A stretch of DNA of 8,293 nucleotides from CAZUFB01 sp048173955 (GTDB lineage: Bacteria > Actinomycetota > Coriobacteriia > Coriobacteriales > UMGS124): contig DBEYOB010000174.1 in the NCBI GenBank assembly GCA_048173955.1, positions 1 to 8,293 on the forward strand, read 5' to 3'. The notes beneath the pieces are model-generated. The model was not told where the DNA came from and did no database searches. It saw nothing but the letters and a program-made list of their open reading frames with translations. Position numbers and translations under genes: made by a program. This document shows, piece by piece, positions 1 through 5,320 of the stretch. Within the stretch, counting starts at the first letter, position 1, and every line of letters begins with the position of its first letter.

Positions 1-255
1 GGCGAGCGCATGCGGCCGTTCGGCCTGGGGGCGGACAAGCCGGTCGCCGACGTGCTGGCCGACGCCCGCGTCCCCGCCCGGGAGCGCCCGTGGGTGCCCG
101 TGGTGCGCTGCGCCGCCGCGGACGCCTATCCGGCGGGAGGCGGCTGTGTGTGGGTTGGGGGAATTCGCCTCGATGAGCGGGCGGCATACGGACCCTCCAC
201 ACGCGTGCTGATAGAATTAAGGCTCTTGTGCGGCGCGGACTCCCCCGCGCCGTAA
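1..255 (+). CDS. tilS: tRNA(Ile)-lysidine synthetase TilS, C-terminal end (partial, 5' end outside the window)
   Basis: The frame is open from the first base and ends at TAA 253-255, leaving 84 residues. They resemble the small C-terminal TilS domain: a GERMRPFGLG start (family pattern G-[DE]-R-x-x-P-x-G), then a VLADARVPARER segment, PVV, and a closing CVWVGGIRLDER strand-turn, in the usual order. TilS converts C34 of the CAU-anticodon tRNA-Ile to lysidine in the cytoplasm, which makes it read AUA. The ATP-pyrophosphatase catalytic domain with its SGGxDS motif would lie upstream and is not visible. The neighbours hpt and ftsH follow on the same strand, an arrangement common in Gram-positive bacteria, and that supports the call. 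The last codons (about 206-225) use ATA, GAA, TTA and AGG, which are rare in this G+C-rich context; see the overlapping promoter. The call rests on this short tail plus synteny. Confidence 0.8.
   Translation, partial: GERMRPFGLGADKPVADVLADARVPARERPWVPVVRCAAADAYPAGGGCVWVGGIRLDERAAYGPSTRVLIELRLLCGADSPAP
204..217 (+). promoter_or_regulatory. Candidate extended -10 promoter for hpt-ftsH inside the end of tilS
   Basis: TAGAAT at 212-217 matches the -10 consensus TATAAT at five of six positions. It is preceded by TG at 209-210 with one base between, which is the extended -10 arrangement TGnTAnAAT. No convincing -35 element stands 16-18 bases upstream, which extended -10 promoters can tolerate. Transcription would start near 224, about 100 bases before the hpt start. 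The A/T-rich patch interrupts an otherwise G/C-rich reading frame. This is inferred from sequence only. Confidence 0.4.
231..252 (+). other. Hairpin over the tilS 3' end and stop codon
   Basis: CGGCGCGG at 231-238 pairs perfectly with CCGCGCCG at 245-252 around a six-base loop (239-244), and the stop TAA follows directly. There is no T-tract, so it is not a standard intrinsic terminator. If the promoter at 204-217 is used, this hairpin would lie at the extreme 5' end of the hpt-ftsH mRNA, where a stem can protect the transcript. In G+C-rich DNA an 8-bp stem can also arise by chance. Confidence 0.4.
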
Positions 256-320
256 CCGTCGAGCGAAGACCGCGCCGCGAGAGCGGCCCGCGTGGGGGCG
301 AGCGAGCCCGAGGAGGCACC

Positions 321-866
321 GTGTCAGACTGCATGGCCAACGATATCGACCGCGTCCTGTTCACCGAGGAGCAGATCGCCGGCCGCGTGCGCGAGCTGGG
401 GTGCCAGATCGCCCGCGACTACGCCGGGAGCAACCCCCTGATGGTCTGCATCCTGCGCGGCGCCTCGGTCTTCATGGCCGACCTGGTGCGCGCCGTCGAC
501 CTCCCCGTCGAGCTCGACTTCATGGCGGTGTCGAGCTACGGCATGGCGGCCAAGTCGTCGGGCATCGTGCGGATCGTGAAAGACCTCGAGTCCCCCGTGC
601 GCGACCGCGACGTCGTCATCGTCGAGGACGTGCTCGACTCGGGCCTGACCCTCAAGTACCTGACCGCCAACCTCGGCTCGCGCAAGCCGCGCTCGCTCGA
701 GATTGCGGCGCTTCTGTGCAAGAACCCCAAGCCCGCCGTGACGCCGCGCTACGTCGGCTTCGAATGCCCCGACGAGTTCGTGGTCGGCTACGGGCTCGAC
801 TATGCCGAGCGCTACCGCAACCTGCCCTACATCGGCGTCCTCAAGCGCGAGGTCTACGAGGGGTAG
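321..866 (+). CDS. hpt: Hypoxanthine (hypoxanthine-guanine) phosphoribosyltransferase
   Basis: This cytoplasmic purine-salvage enzyme transfers the phosphoribosyl group of PRPP to hypoxanthine or guanine, giving IMP or GMP. The 181-residue product has the usual length for bacterial HPRT. The PRPP-binding motif VVIVEDVLDSGLT is at residues 98-110, with acidic E102/D103 and the expected general base D106. The flexible-loop Ser-Tyr pair is at 72-73 (SSYG). The C-terminal YGLDYAERYRNLPYIGVL segment at 157-174 carries the purine- and Mg-contacting D160 typical of the family. I chose GTG 321 because AGGAGG (311-316) stands four bases upstream. The frame is also open upstream to 228, but that part overlaps tilS and is not HPRT-like. 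ATG 333 is in frame but too far (16 bases) from the Shine-Dalgarno sequence. It begins 65 bases after tilS and ends 71 bases before ftsH. Guanine versus hypoxanthine preference cannot be read from the sequence. Confidence 0.95.
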   Translation: MSDCMANDIDRVLFTEEQIAGRVRELGCQIARDYAGSNPLMVCILRGASVFMADLVRAVDLPVELDFMAVSSYGMAAKSSGIVRIVKDLESPVRDRDVVIVEDVLDSGLTLKYLTANLGSRKPRSLEIAALLCKNPKPAVTPRYVGFECPDEFVVGYGLDYAERYRNLPYIGVLKREVYEG

Positions 867-898
867 CCCGCGCGGCGGCCCCGACCGACAGTCCCCGA

Positions 899-918
899 GC
901 CGCACCGCGCCGTGCGGC
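899..918 (+). other. Hairpin just upstream of the ftsH ribosome binding site
   Basis: GCCGCAC (899-905) pairs perfectly with GTGCGGC (912-918) around the loop CGCGCC. The stem ends five bases before the ftsH Shine-Dalgarno AAGGAG (923-928), leaving that site accessible. It has no T-tract and so is not a terminator. It may mark a processing point or insulate ftsH translation from hpt. A chance origin is possible at this base composition. Confidence 0.35.
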
Positions 919-937
919 ATGCAAGGAGTTTTCGACC

Positions 938-3205
938 GTGAGCGACAGCAACAACAACGAACGTCCCGACCGCGACGAGGGCCGCGAGGAGAAGGAAGGC
1001 CGCCGCGACGGCGCGCACGGGCGCGACCGGCGCTTCATGCCCGGCAAGGACGGCCCCAAGCCCAATCTCTCGCCCTTCGGCGGTTCGGGCGACGGCGGCG
1101 ACGGCAAGCCGAACTGGCGCAACATCCTGCTGTACGTGCTGCTGGCGGTCATCGTCGTCTTCATCGTCTCGGGTGCGGTGAACGGGGGGACCCAGACCCC
1201 CGCGACCGAGCTCGCCACGAGCGACTTCGTCACCGCCGTCGAGGACGGCCGCGTGCACGAGGTCACGTACTCCGAGCGCCTCTCGACCATCGAGGGCACC
1301 TACTGGGCAAGCGAGGAGGCGGTCGGCGACGACGCCCAGCTCCAGCCCTTCACCTCGACCTACATCGGCCAGGACTCGCTCGCCGAGCTGATGGCAGCGC
1401 ATCCCGACATCGTCTACACGGCCGACGTGAGCCAGACGCCCATCTGGGTCTCGCTGCTTTCGAGCCTGCTGCCGATGCTCCTGCTCATGGGCGTCATCGT
1501 CTACTTTATGAACAAGTTCGGCGACCCCAACTCGAGCGCGATGCAGTTCGGCAAGACCAAGGCCCAGACGACTGACGCGACGCGCCCCAAGGTGAAGTTC
1601 TCCGACGTGGCGGGCTGCGACGAGGCCATCGAGGAGCTCCAGGAGATCAAGGACTTCCTCGAGAACCCCGAGAAGTACCAGGAGATCGGCGCCAAGATCC
1701 CCCACGGTGTGCTGCTCGTGGGCCCTCCCGGCACCGGCAAGACGCTGCTGGCGAAAGCGGTCGCCGGCGAGGCGGGCGTGCCGTTCTTCTCGATCTCGGG
1801 CTCGGGCTTCGTCGAGATGTTCGTCGGCGTGGGCGCCTCGCGCGTGCGCGACCTGTTCTCGAAGGCCAAGGAGCAGTCCCCCTCGATCATCTTCATCGAC
1901 GAGATCGACGCGGTGGGCCGCCAGCGCGGCGCCGGTGTGGGCGGCGGTCACGACGAGCGCGAGCAGACGCTCAACCAGCTGCTCGTCGAGATGGACGGCT
2001 TCGAGGAGCACCAGAGTGTCATCCTCATTGCGGCCACCAACCGCCCCGACATCCTCGACCCGGCCCTTTTGCGCCCGGGCCGCTTCGACCGCCAGATCAC
2101 GGTCGACCGGCCCGACGTGAAGGGCCGCGAGGAGATCCTCAAGATCCACGCGCGCAACAAGCCGCTCTCGACCGACGTGAAGCTCGACAAGATCGCCCAG
2201 CTCACCCCGGGCTTCTCCGGCGCCGACCTCGGCAACCTCATGAACGAGTCCGCCCTTCTGGCCGCCCGCCGCGGTCGCACGCGCATCGGTATGGACGAGG
2301 TGACCGAGTCCATGGAGCGCGTCATCGCCGGCCCCGCCCGCAAGAGCCGCGTGATGACCGAGCAGGAGCGGACCACGATCGCCTTCCACGAGTCGGGCCA
2401 CGCGCTGGTGGGCCACAAGCTTCCCAACGCCGACCCGGTGCACAAGATCAGCATCATCCCCCGCGGTCAGGCGCTCGGCTACACGCTGTCGCTCCCCGAG
2501 GAGGACCACTTCCTGCAGACGCGCTCTTCGATGCTCGACGACCTCGCCATGATGCTGGGCGGCCGCGTCGCCGAGGAGCTGTTCTGCGACGACATCACGA
2601 CCGGCGCGAGCAACGACCTCGAGCGCGCCACCAAGCTCGCCCGCAACATGGTGACCCGCTACGGCATGAGCGAGAATTTGGGGTCGCAGGTCTACGGCGA
2701 GGCGAACCACGAGGTCTTCCTCGGTCGCGACTTCGCCGAGCGCAGCGACTACTCCCAGGAGACGGCGCGGCGCATCGACGCCGAGGTTTCCCGCCTGGTG
2801 GACGAGGCCCACGAGAAGGCGCGCCGGATCCTCTCCGACAACGCCGAGCAGATGCGCCTCATGGCGAAGGTCCTGCTCGAGCGCGAGACGGTGGACGGCG
2901 CCGCCTGCCAGGCGCTGCTCGACAACCGCTGGGACGAGTACCTGGCGGGCGAGGACGAGGAGAAGCGCAGGATCGCCGAGGCCGACGAGGCCGCGACGGC
3001 TGCCGAGAAGGCTGCCGCCGAGGCTGCGAAGCCCGAGGTGGCTGAGGTCATCGAGGTGCCTTCTGCCGGCGGCGAGATCCGCGTGAACAAGGACGGGTCG
3101 ACCACCGTGGCGACCGAGGGGCGCGAGGTGACGCTGCCGCCGGTCGAGGCGGGGAAGGACGACCCCGCTGACGGCAACGGCACCGAGGCTCCCGAGAGCA
3201 GGTAG
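938..3205 (+). CDS. ftsH: ATP-dependent zinc metalloprotease FtsH
   Basis: FtsH is a hexameric membrane AAA+ protease that extracts and degrades misfolded membrane proteins and selected cytoplasmic regulators. The 755-residue product shows the full family layout. A membrane segment at about 62-81 and a second at about 170-193 flank an extracytoplasmic domain. The AAA+ module has Walker A GPPGTGKT (262-269), Walker B IIFIDEID (317-324) and the second region of homology ATNRPDILDPALLRPGRFDR (366-385) with its arginine fingers. The M41 peptidase domain has the zinc site HESGH (484-488) and third ligand D560 in TTGASNDLE. GTG 938 is chosen because AAGGAG (923-928) lies nine bases upstream. The frame stays open upstream through hpt, but that part does not look like protein. 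Oddities are a polar, charged extension of about 60 residues before the first membrane segment and an Ala/Glu-rich tail after about residue 665. An intrinsic terminator follows at 3242-3276. Confidence 0.97.
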   Translation: MSDSNNNERPDRDEGREEKEGRRDGAHGRDRRFMPGKDGPKPNLSPFGGSGDGGDGKPNWRNILLYVLLAVIVVFIVSGAVNGGTQTPATELATSDFVTAVEDGRVHEVTYSERLSTIEGTYWASEEAVGDDAQLQPFTSTYIGQDSLAELMAAHPDIVYTADVSQTPIWVSLLSSLLPMLLLMGVIVYFMNKFGDPNSSAMQFGKTKAQTTDATRPKVKFSDVAGCDEAIEELQEIKDFLENPEKYQEIGAKIPHGVLLVGPPGTGKTLLAKAVAGEAGVPFFSISGSGFVEMFVGVGASRVRDLFSKAKEQSPSIIFIDEIDAVGRQRGAGVGGGHDEREQTLNQLLVEMDGFEEHQSVILIAATNRPDILDPALLRPGRFDRQITVDRPDVKGREEILKIHARNKPLSTDVKLDKIAQLTPGFSGADLGNLMNESALLAARRGRTRIGMDEVTESMERVIAGPARKSRVMTEQERTTIAFHESGHALVGHKLPNADPVHKISIIPRGQALGYTLSLPEEDHFLQTRSSMLDDLAMMLGGRVAEELFCDDITTGASNDLERATKLARNMVTRYGMSENLGSQVYGEANHEVFLGRDFAERSDYSQETARRIDAEVSRLVDEAHEKARRILSDNAEQMRLMAKVLLERETVDGAACQALLDNRWDEYLAGEDEEKRRIAEADEAATAAEKAAAEAAKPEVAEVIEVPSAGGEIRVNKDGSTTVATEGREVTLPPVEAGKDDPADGNGTEAPESR

Positions 3206-3241
3206 CGCGCGGCTCCGCCCGAACGATACGCCGCCAGACAG

Positions 3242-3276
3242 ACGGCCGCCTTCCGAGGGGAGGGCGGCCGTTTTTT
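3242..3276 (+). terminator. Intrinsic terminator after ftsH
   Basis: ACGGCCGCC (3242-3250) pairs with GGCGGCCGT (3263-3271). Inner pairs T3251-G3262, T3252-A3261, C3253-G3260 and C3254-G3259 leave the tetraloop GAGG, giving a stem of about 13 bp followed by a T-run (3271-3276). It lies 36 bases after the ftsH stop and should end the tilS-hpt-ftsH transcripts, separating them from the toxin-antitoxin cassette downstream. Confidence 0.92.
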
Positions 3277-3369
3277 GGTGCGCTGTCAGCGGTTTCCGTC
3301 GGTGCTTTCGTCGGGGTGTCGCAGCGGAGCGGGACTGGGTTCTGTGCGCTAGAAGGCCCGCCGGGTAGA

Positions 3370-3420
3370 ATATTATTATCTATATGAGTAGAATAATTAT
3401 TGACAAATATATAATAATAT
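3370..3420. repeat. Imperfect A/T-rich inverted repeat flanking the hicAB -35 element (candidate operator)
   Basis: The left arm 3370-3385 and right arm 3407-3420 are reverse complements over 14 positions, with a two-base bulge (TC/GA) in the left arm. Between them lie a perfect 10-bp palindrome AATAATTATT (3392-3401) and the -35 hexamer. HicB antitoxins with DNA-binding C-termini usually repress their own promoter through inverted repeats, so this is a natural operator candidate. Simple A/T sequence makes inverted matches common, so the repeat itself is weak evidence. Confidence 0.4.
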
Positions 3421-3430
3421 GGTATATGAT
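3400..3430 (+). promoter_or_regulatory. Promoter of the hicAB cassette
   Basis: A perfect -35 TTGACA (3400-3405) is followed 17 bases later by TATATG (3423-3428), preceded by TGG to form an extended -10. An alternative -10, TATGAT (3425-3430), matches better but has 19-base spacing. The expected start point is about 15-20 bases before the hicA ATG at 3454. The surrounding 69 bases (3368-3436) contain only about 11 G/C, by hand count, in a window that is otherwise very G+C-rich. Confidence 0.75.
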
Positions 3431-3441
3431 AGATTTGCGGG

Positions 3442-3450
3442 AAAGGAGGT
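3442..3450 (+). promoter_or_regulatory. Strong Shine-Dalgarno for hicA
   Basis: AAAGGAGGT is a near-perfect anti-16S match, with AGGAGG (3444-3449) four bases before ATG 3454. It fixes the start of a frame that is then stopped by TGA at codon 12. This shows the interrupted gene was built for efficient translation and is not a chance open stretch. Confidence 0.8.
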
Positions 3451-3453
3451 GCC

Positions 3454-3639
3454 ATGGAGCCGCCTACAGCCCGCGAGGTTGTTGCCTGATTGGAGCAGTC
3501 GGGTTTCGTGTATGTGGGATGCCGAGGTGACCACCGGAAGTACCGAAAGGATGGAAGGACGGTCATCGTGTCGGGGAAACTCGGCGAGCATCTCCCGCAG
3601 GGAACCTGGCTAAGCGTCAAGCGCCAAGCCGGGTGGTGA
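3454..3639 (+). pseudogene. hicA: HicA-type mRNA interferase toxin interrupted by an in-frame TGA at codon 12
   Basis: From ATG 3454 the frame reads MEPPTAREVVA, then TGA (3487-3489), then continues in the same frame to TGA 3637-3639. Read through, it gives 61 positions with the HicA pattern. An N-terminal helix (AREVVAxLEQSGF, 6-18) comes first. Next is a first strand (VYVGCRG) and GDHRKY (25-30) with H27 at the place of the catalytic histidine of GSHH-type HicA. The DGRTVIV strand follows, and the protein ends in GTWLSVKRQAGW, equivalent to the family's GTLxxILKQAGL. HicA toxins are small dsRBD-fold ribonucleases that cut mRNA and are neutralised by HicB. The stop lies in the first helix, so a peptide of only 11 residues is expected. 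TTG 3490 directly follows the stop and could restart translation, but the product would lack part of the first helix. The parent codon may have been CGA, TGG or another one-step neighbour. A sequencing error, readthrough or true decay are all possible. The order hicA then hicB supports the identity. Confidence 0.78.
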
Positions 3640-3643
3640 CCAG

Positions 3644-3671
3644 CGGGGGTCGTGGAAACCTGCGGCCCCCG
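3644..3671 (+). other. Long hairpin between hicA and hicB
   Basis: Bases 3644-3655 pair with 3660-3671 without a bulge: nine Watson-Crick pairs and three G-U pairs around the tetraloop AAAC (3656-3659). The outer part is CGGGGG/CCCCCG. No T-tract follows, so it is not an ordinary terminator. It starts four bases after the hicA stop and ends seven bases before the hicB ribosome binding site. It could cause partial termination, mark a cleavage site, or uncouple hicB translation from the interrupted hicA frame. Confidence 0.6.
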
Positions 3672-3690
3672 TCAACTCGAGAGGACGCGC

Positions 3691-4122
3691 ATGAGATACA
3701 CCTATGACTGCCTTTTGGAATGGGACGACGGATGGTGGCTTGCCAGGTTTCCCCAGTTGGGCGATTTCACAACGCAGGGAAAGACGCGCGAAGAAGCGCT
3801 GTCCGAGGCGTCGGACTTGCTCGTCATGCTGCTGGCTGAATATGCGGAAAGGGGAGAGAACCCGCCTGCGTGCAGACGTCTCGTGGAGTGCGTCGCGGTA
3901 AGCGTCGAGGTGACGCAGGAAGACTTCGACGAAACCCGCTATGAGACACAGGCTCAGGCGGCCGAGCGGCTGGGGGTATCCAAGTCGCGCATATCGGCCC
4001 TTGTCGCATCGGGACAGCTGGAGTCGCGCTATTTCGAGGGCAGGCGCAAGGTGTCCATCGAATCGGTCAACCGATATGCCGTCGGCTCCCGGAAGGCCGG
4101 GAGGCCCAAGGCGAACGGCTGA
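3691..4122 (+). CDS. hicB: HicB-family antitoxin with C-terminal excisionase/MerR-like helix-turn-helix
   Basis: HicB antitoxins bind and block HicA and usually repress their own operon. The 143-residue product begins with a HicB/UPF0150-like partial RNase H fold: strands MRYTYDCLLEWDDGWWLARF (1-20), PQLGDFTTQG (21-30), and the helix TREEALSEASDLLVMLLAEY (32-51). A linker leads to a helix-turn-helix at about 86-128 (TQAQAAERLGVSKSRISALV, then an RYFEGRRKVSIESVNRY wing), which looks like the HTH_17/excisionase type rather than ribbon-helix-helix. The tail RKAGRPKANG is basic. ATG 3691 is chosen because AGAGGA (3680-3685) lies five bases upstream. GTG 3652 is also in frame but sits inside the intercistronic hairpin and would add 13 residues unlike the family. 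The gene ends 39 bases from the convergent menA stop. Its codons are less G/C-biased than the neighbours', fitting acquisition by transfer. It appears intact although its partner hicA is interrupted. Confidence 0.88.
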   Translation: MRYTYDCLLEWDDGWWLARFPQLGDFTTQGKTREEALSEASDLLVMLLAEYAERGENPPACRRLVECVAVSVEVTQEDFDETRYETQAQAAERLGVSKSRISALVASGQLESRYFEGRRKVSIESVNRYAVGSRKAGRPKANG

Positions 4123-4161
4123 CGGCCGAGGGCGAGGCGAAAACGTCCTACCCGACGTCTC

Positions 4162-5157
4162 CTATCCGATGAGCGCCACGGCAGCCCACCACGCCACCGC
4201 CACGATGACGCTGCCCATGCTCGTGGGCGCCATGAGGCGGTCGAACTTCTCGGGGTCCTCGATGCCCCACACGCCCCTCAGTACGCGCACCCAGGGGATG
4301 AACGAGACGACGATCAGCGCGTAGGCAATGGGATTGGCGGTGCCGCACATGACGGCCGCAGCCACGAACAGCGCGGCGCCCAGGGCGAGCAGCGCCGTCT
4401 CGTAGACGCGCATCGCGGGGTCGCCGAGCATGTTGGCGACCGTGCGCTTGCCCTTGGCGGCGTCGCGTTTGGCGTCGCGCATGTTGTTGACGTTCATGAC
4501 GGCCATGACCGGGCAGCCGAGCGCGAGTGCAGCGACCAGGCTCGTCCAGGTGAACGCGTGCAGGTAGAGGAAGCTGCCGCCCACCACGGCCACCACGCCG
4601 AAGAACAAAAAGCTCATGACGTCGCCCAGGCCGATGTAGCCGTAGGGGTGCTTGCCCATGGTGTAGAGGATGGCGGCGGCGATCGAGGCAAGGCCGAGCG
4701 CGACGAACACGGTGACGGCCGTCCACGATCCCCCGGTCATGGCGGGGCCTCCCGCGAAGGCGACGAGCACGAGCGCGACGCCGACGGCGAAGGTCAGGAT
4801 GCAGGTTCCGACGAGCGCCCGCCTCATCTGCGGCACGGTGATGACGCCGCGCTGCAGGCCGCGCTTGGGGCCCACGCGCGTCTCGTCGTCCAGACCGCTG
4901 GCGAGGTCGCCGTAGTCGTCGGCAAAGTTGGCGATGACCTGCAAGAGGACGCTCGTGACGAACATTAGGGCGAAGACCTCCCAGCGGAAGGCGCCCGCCG
5001 CGACGGCGAGCCCCGCGGCGACGACCGACCCGGCCGCCGCGAGCGGCAGGGTCCGCGGGCGGGTCGCCTCGACCCAGGCGGCGCGGACCTCGGCGGCGGT
5101 GTGGCTTCCCGAGGGGCTGGTTGCGGTGCGGGGGGTGTTCTGGGGCGGGTTCGGCAT
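4162..5157 (-). CDS. menA: 1,4-dihydroxy-2-naphthoate polyprenyltransferase (UbiA family)
   Basis: MenA attaches the isoprenoid chain to 1,4-dihydroxy-2-naphthoate in the membrane, giving demethylmenaquinone, the step before MenG methylation. The 331-residue product is mostly hydrophobic helices, as expected for UbiA prenyltransferases. The first Asp-rich motif is NFADDYGD (77-84), followed by GPKRGLQRG (96-104). The loop YTMGKHPYGYIGLGDV (165-180) is MenA-like, and the second Asp-rich region NVNNMRDAKRDAAKGKRT (222-239) carries D228 and D232. These acidic motifs bind Mg-diphosphate. I chose ATG 5155-5157 because AGAAGG stands seven bases upstream and the preceding in-frame residues do not look like protein. 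The first 20 or so residues are a polar Pro/Thr/Ser-rich lead. It lies downstream of the SNF2 gene on the same strand with a 163-base gap. It converges with hicB, and no clear terminator is visible in the 39 bases between them. Confidence 0.9.
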   Translation of the reverse strand: MPNPPQNTPRTATSPSGSHTAAEVRAAWVEATRPRTLPLAAAGSVVAAGLAVAAGAFRWEVFALMFVTSVLLQVIANFADDYGDLASGLDDETRVGPKRGLQRGVITVPQMRRALVGTCILTFAVGVALVLVAFAGGPAMTGGSWTAVTVFVALGLASIAAAILYTMGKHPYGYIGLGDVMSFLFFGVVAVVGGSFLYLHAFTWTSLVAALALGCPVMAVMNVNNMRDAKRDAAKGKRTVANMLGDPAMRVYETALLALGAALFVAAAVMCGTANPIAYALIVVSFIPWVRVLRGVWGIEDPEKFDRLMAPTSMGSVIVAVAWWAAVALIG

Positions 5158-5320
5158 GGTGGCGCCTTCTCTTGCTCGTGGACGGTTTGCTCGCGGAGGG
5201 ACCGCTTGCAGACGGCGGCCTGTCCGGGGCTGGACGATGCATTGTAAGCCGAATATATGCGGAGAAGTTGAAGGCGGCCCGTCATGCTCGGACGCTTTCG
5301 CCCGCACGCGCCGGCCGGCC
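5158..5320 (-). promoter_or_regulatory. Spacer between the SNF2 gene and menA, with a possible menA promoter
   Basis: This spacer holds an A/T-rich patch on the minus strand, with TACAAT (5246-5241) as a good -10 and TATATT about ten bases further upstream as an alternative. No convincing -35 stands at the right distance from either. A start near 5234 would leave a leader of about 77 bases before menA. GCCGGCCGGC (5310-5319) is palindromic but has no T-tract, so no terminator for the SNF2 gene can be claimed. Confidence 0.35.

Noticed and set aside
854..2812. Long open frame on the minus strand opposite ftsH
   Set aside because: It mirrors the G/C-biased codons of ftsH. The translation is a low-complexity Leu/Val/His/Gly/Arg string without family features, and ftsH itself is certain.
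3278..3350. Direct repeat GTGCGCT (3278-3284 and 3344-3350) as an attachment or target-site duplication
   Set aside because: Seven bases is too short at this composition, and the copies do not flank the hicAB cassette.
3487..3489. TGA in hicA as a selenocysteine codon or a genome-wide reassigned codon
   Set aside because: HicA has no known selenoprotein form and the position lies in a surface helix, not the active site. TGA also ends hicB and the hicA frame itself, so general reassignment is unlikely.
3419..3613. 64-residue + strand ORF beginning inside the hicAB promoter
   Set aside because: It is out of frame with the strong Shine-Dalgarno at 3442-3450, starts within the -10 region, and gives no HicA pattern. 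The frame starting at 3454 does.
3048..3620. Minus-strand ORF spanning the ftsH end, the terminator and hicA
   Set aside because: It reads through a clear intrinsic terminator and the A/T-rich promoter, and the product lacks any domain character.
3652..3690. GTG 3652 as the hicB start
   Set aside because: It lies inside the intercistronic hairpin, has no proper ribosome binding site, and adds 13 residues before the usual HicB N-terminus. ATG 3691 has AGAGGA five bases upstream.
4123..4161. Possible bidirectional terminator between hicB and menA
   Set aside because: Only a 5-bp ACGTC/GACGT stem is visible, with no T-run on either strand, which is too weak to call.
5310..5319. GCCGGCCGGC palindrome after the SNF2 stop as a terminator
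   Set aside because: It has no loop of usable size and no T-tract on the minus strand. Such self-complementary G/C runs are common at this composition.
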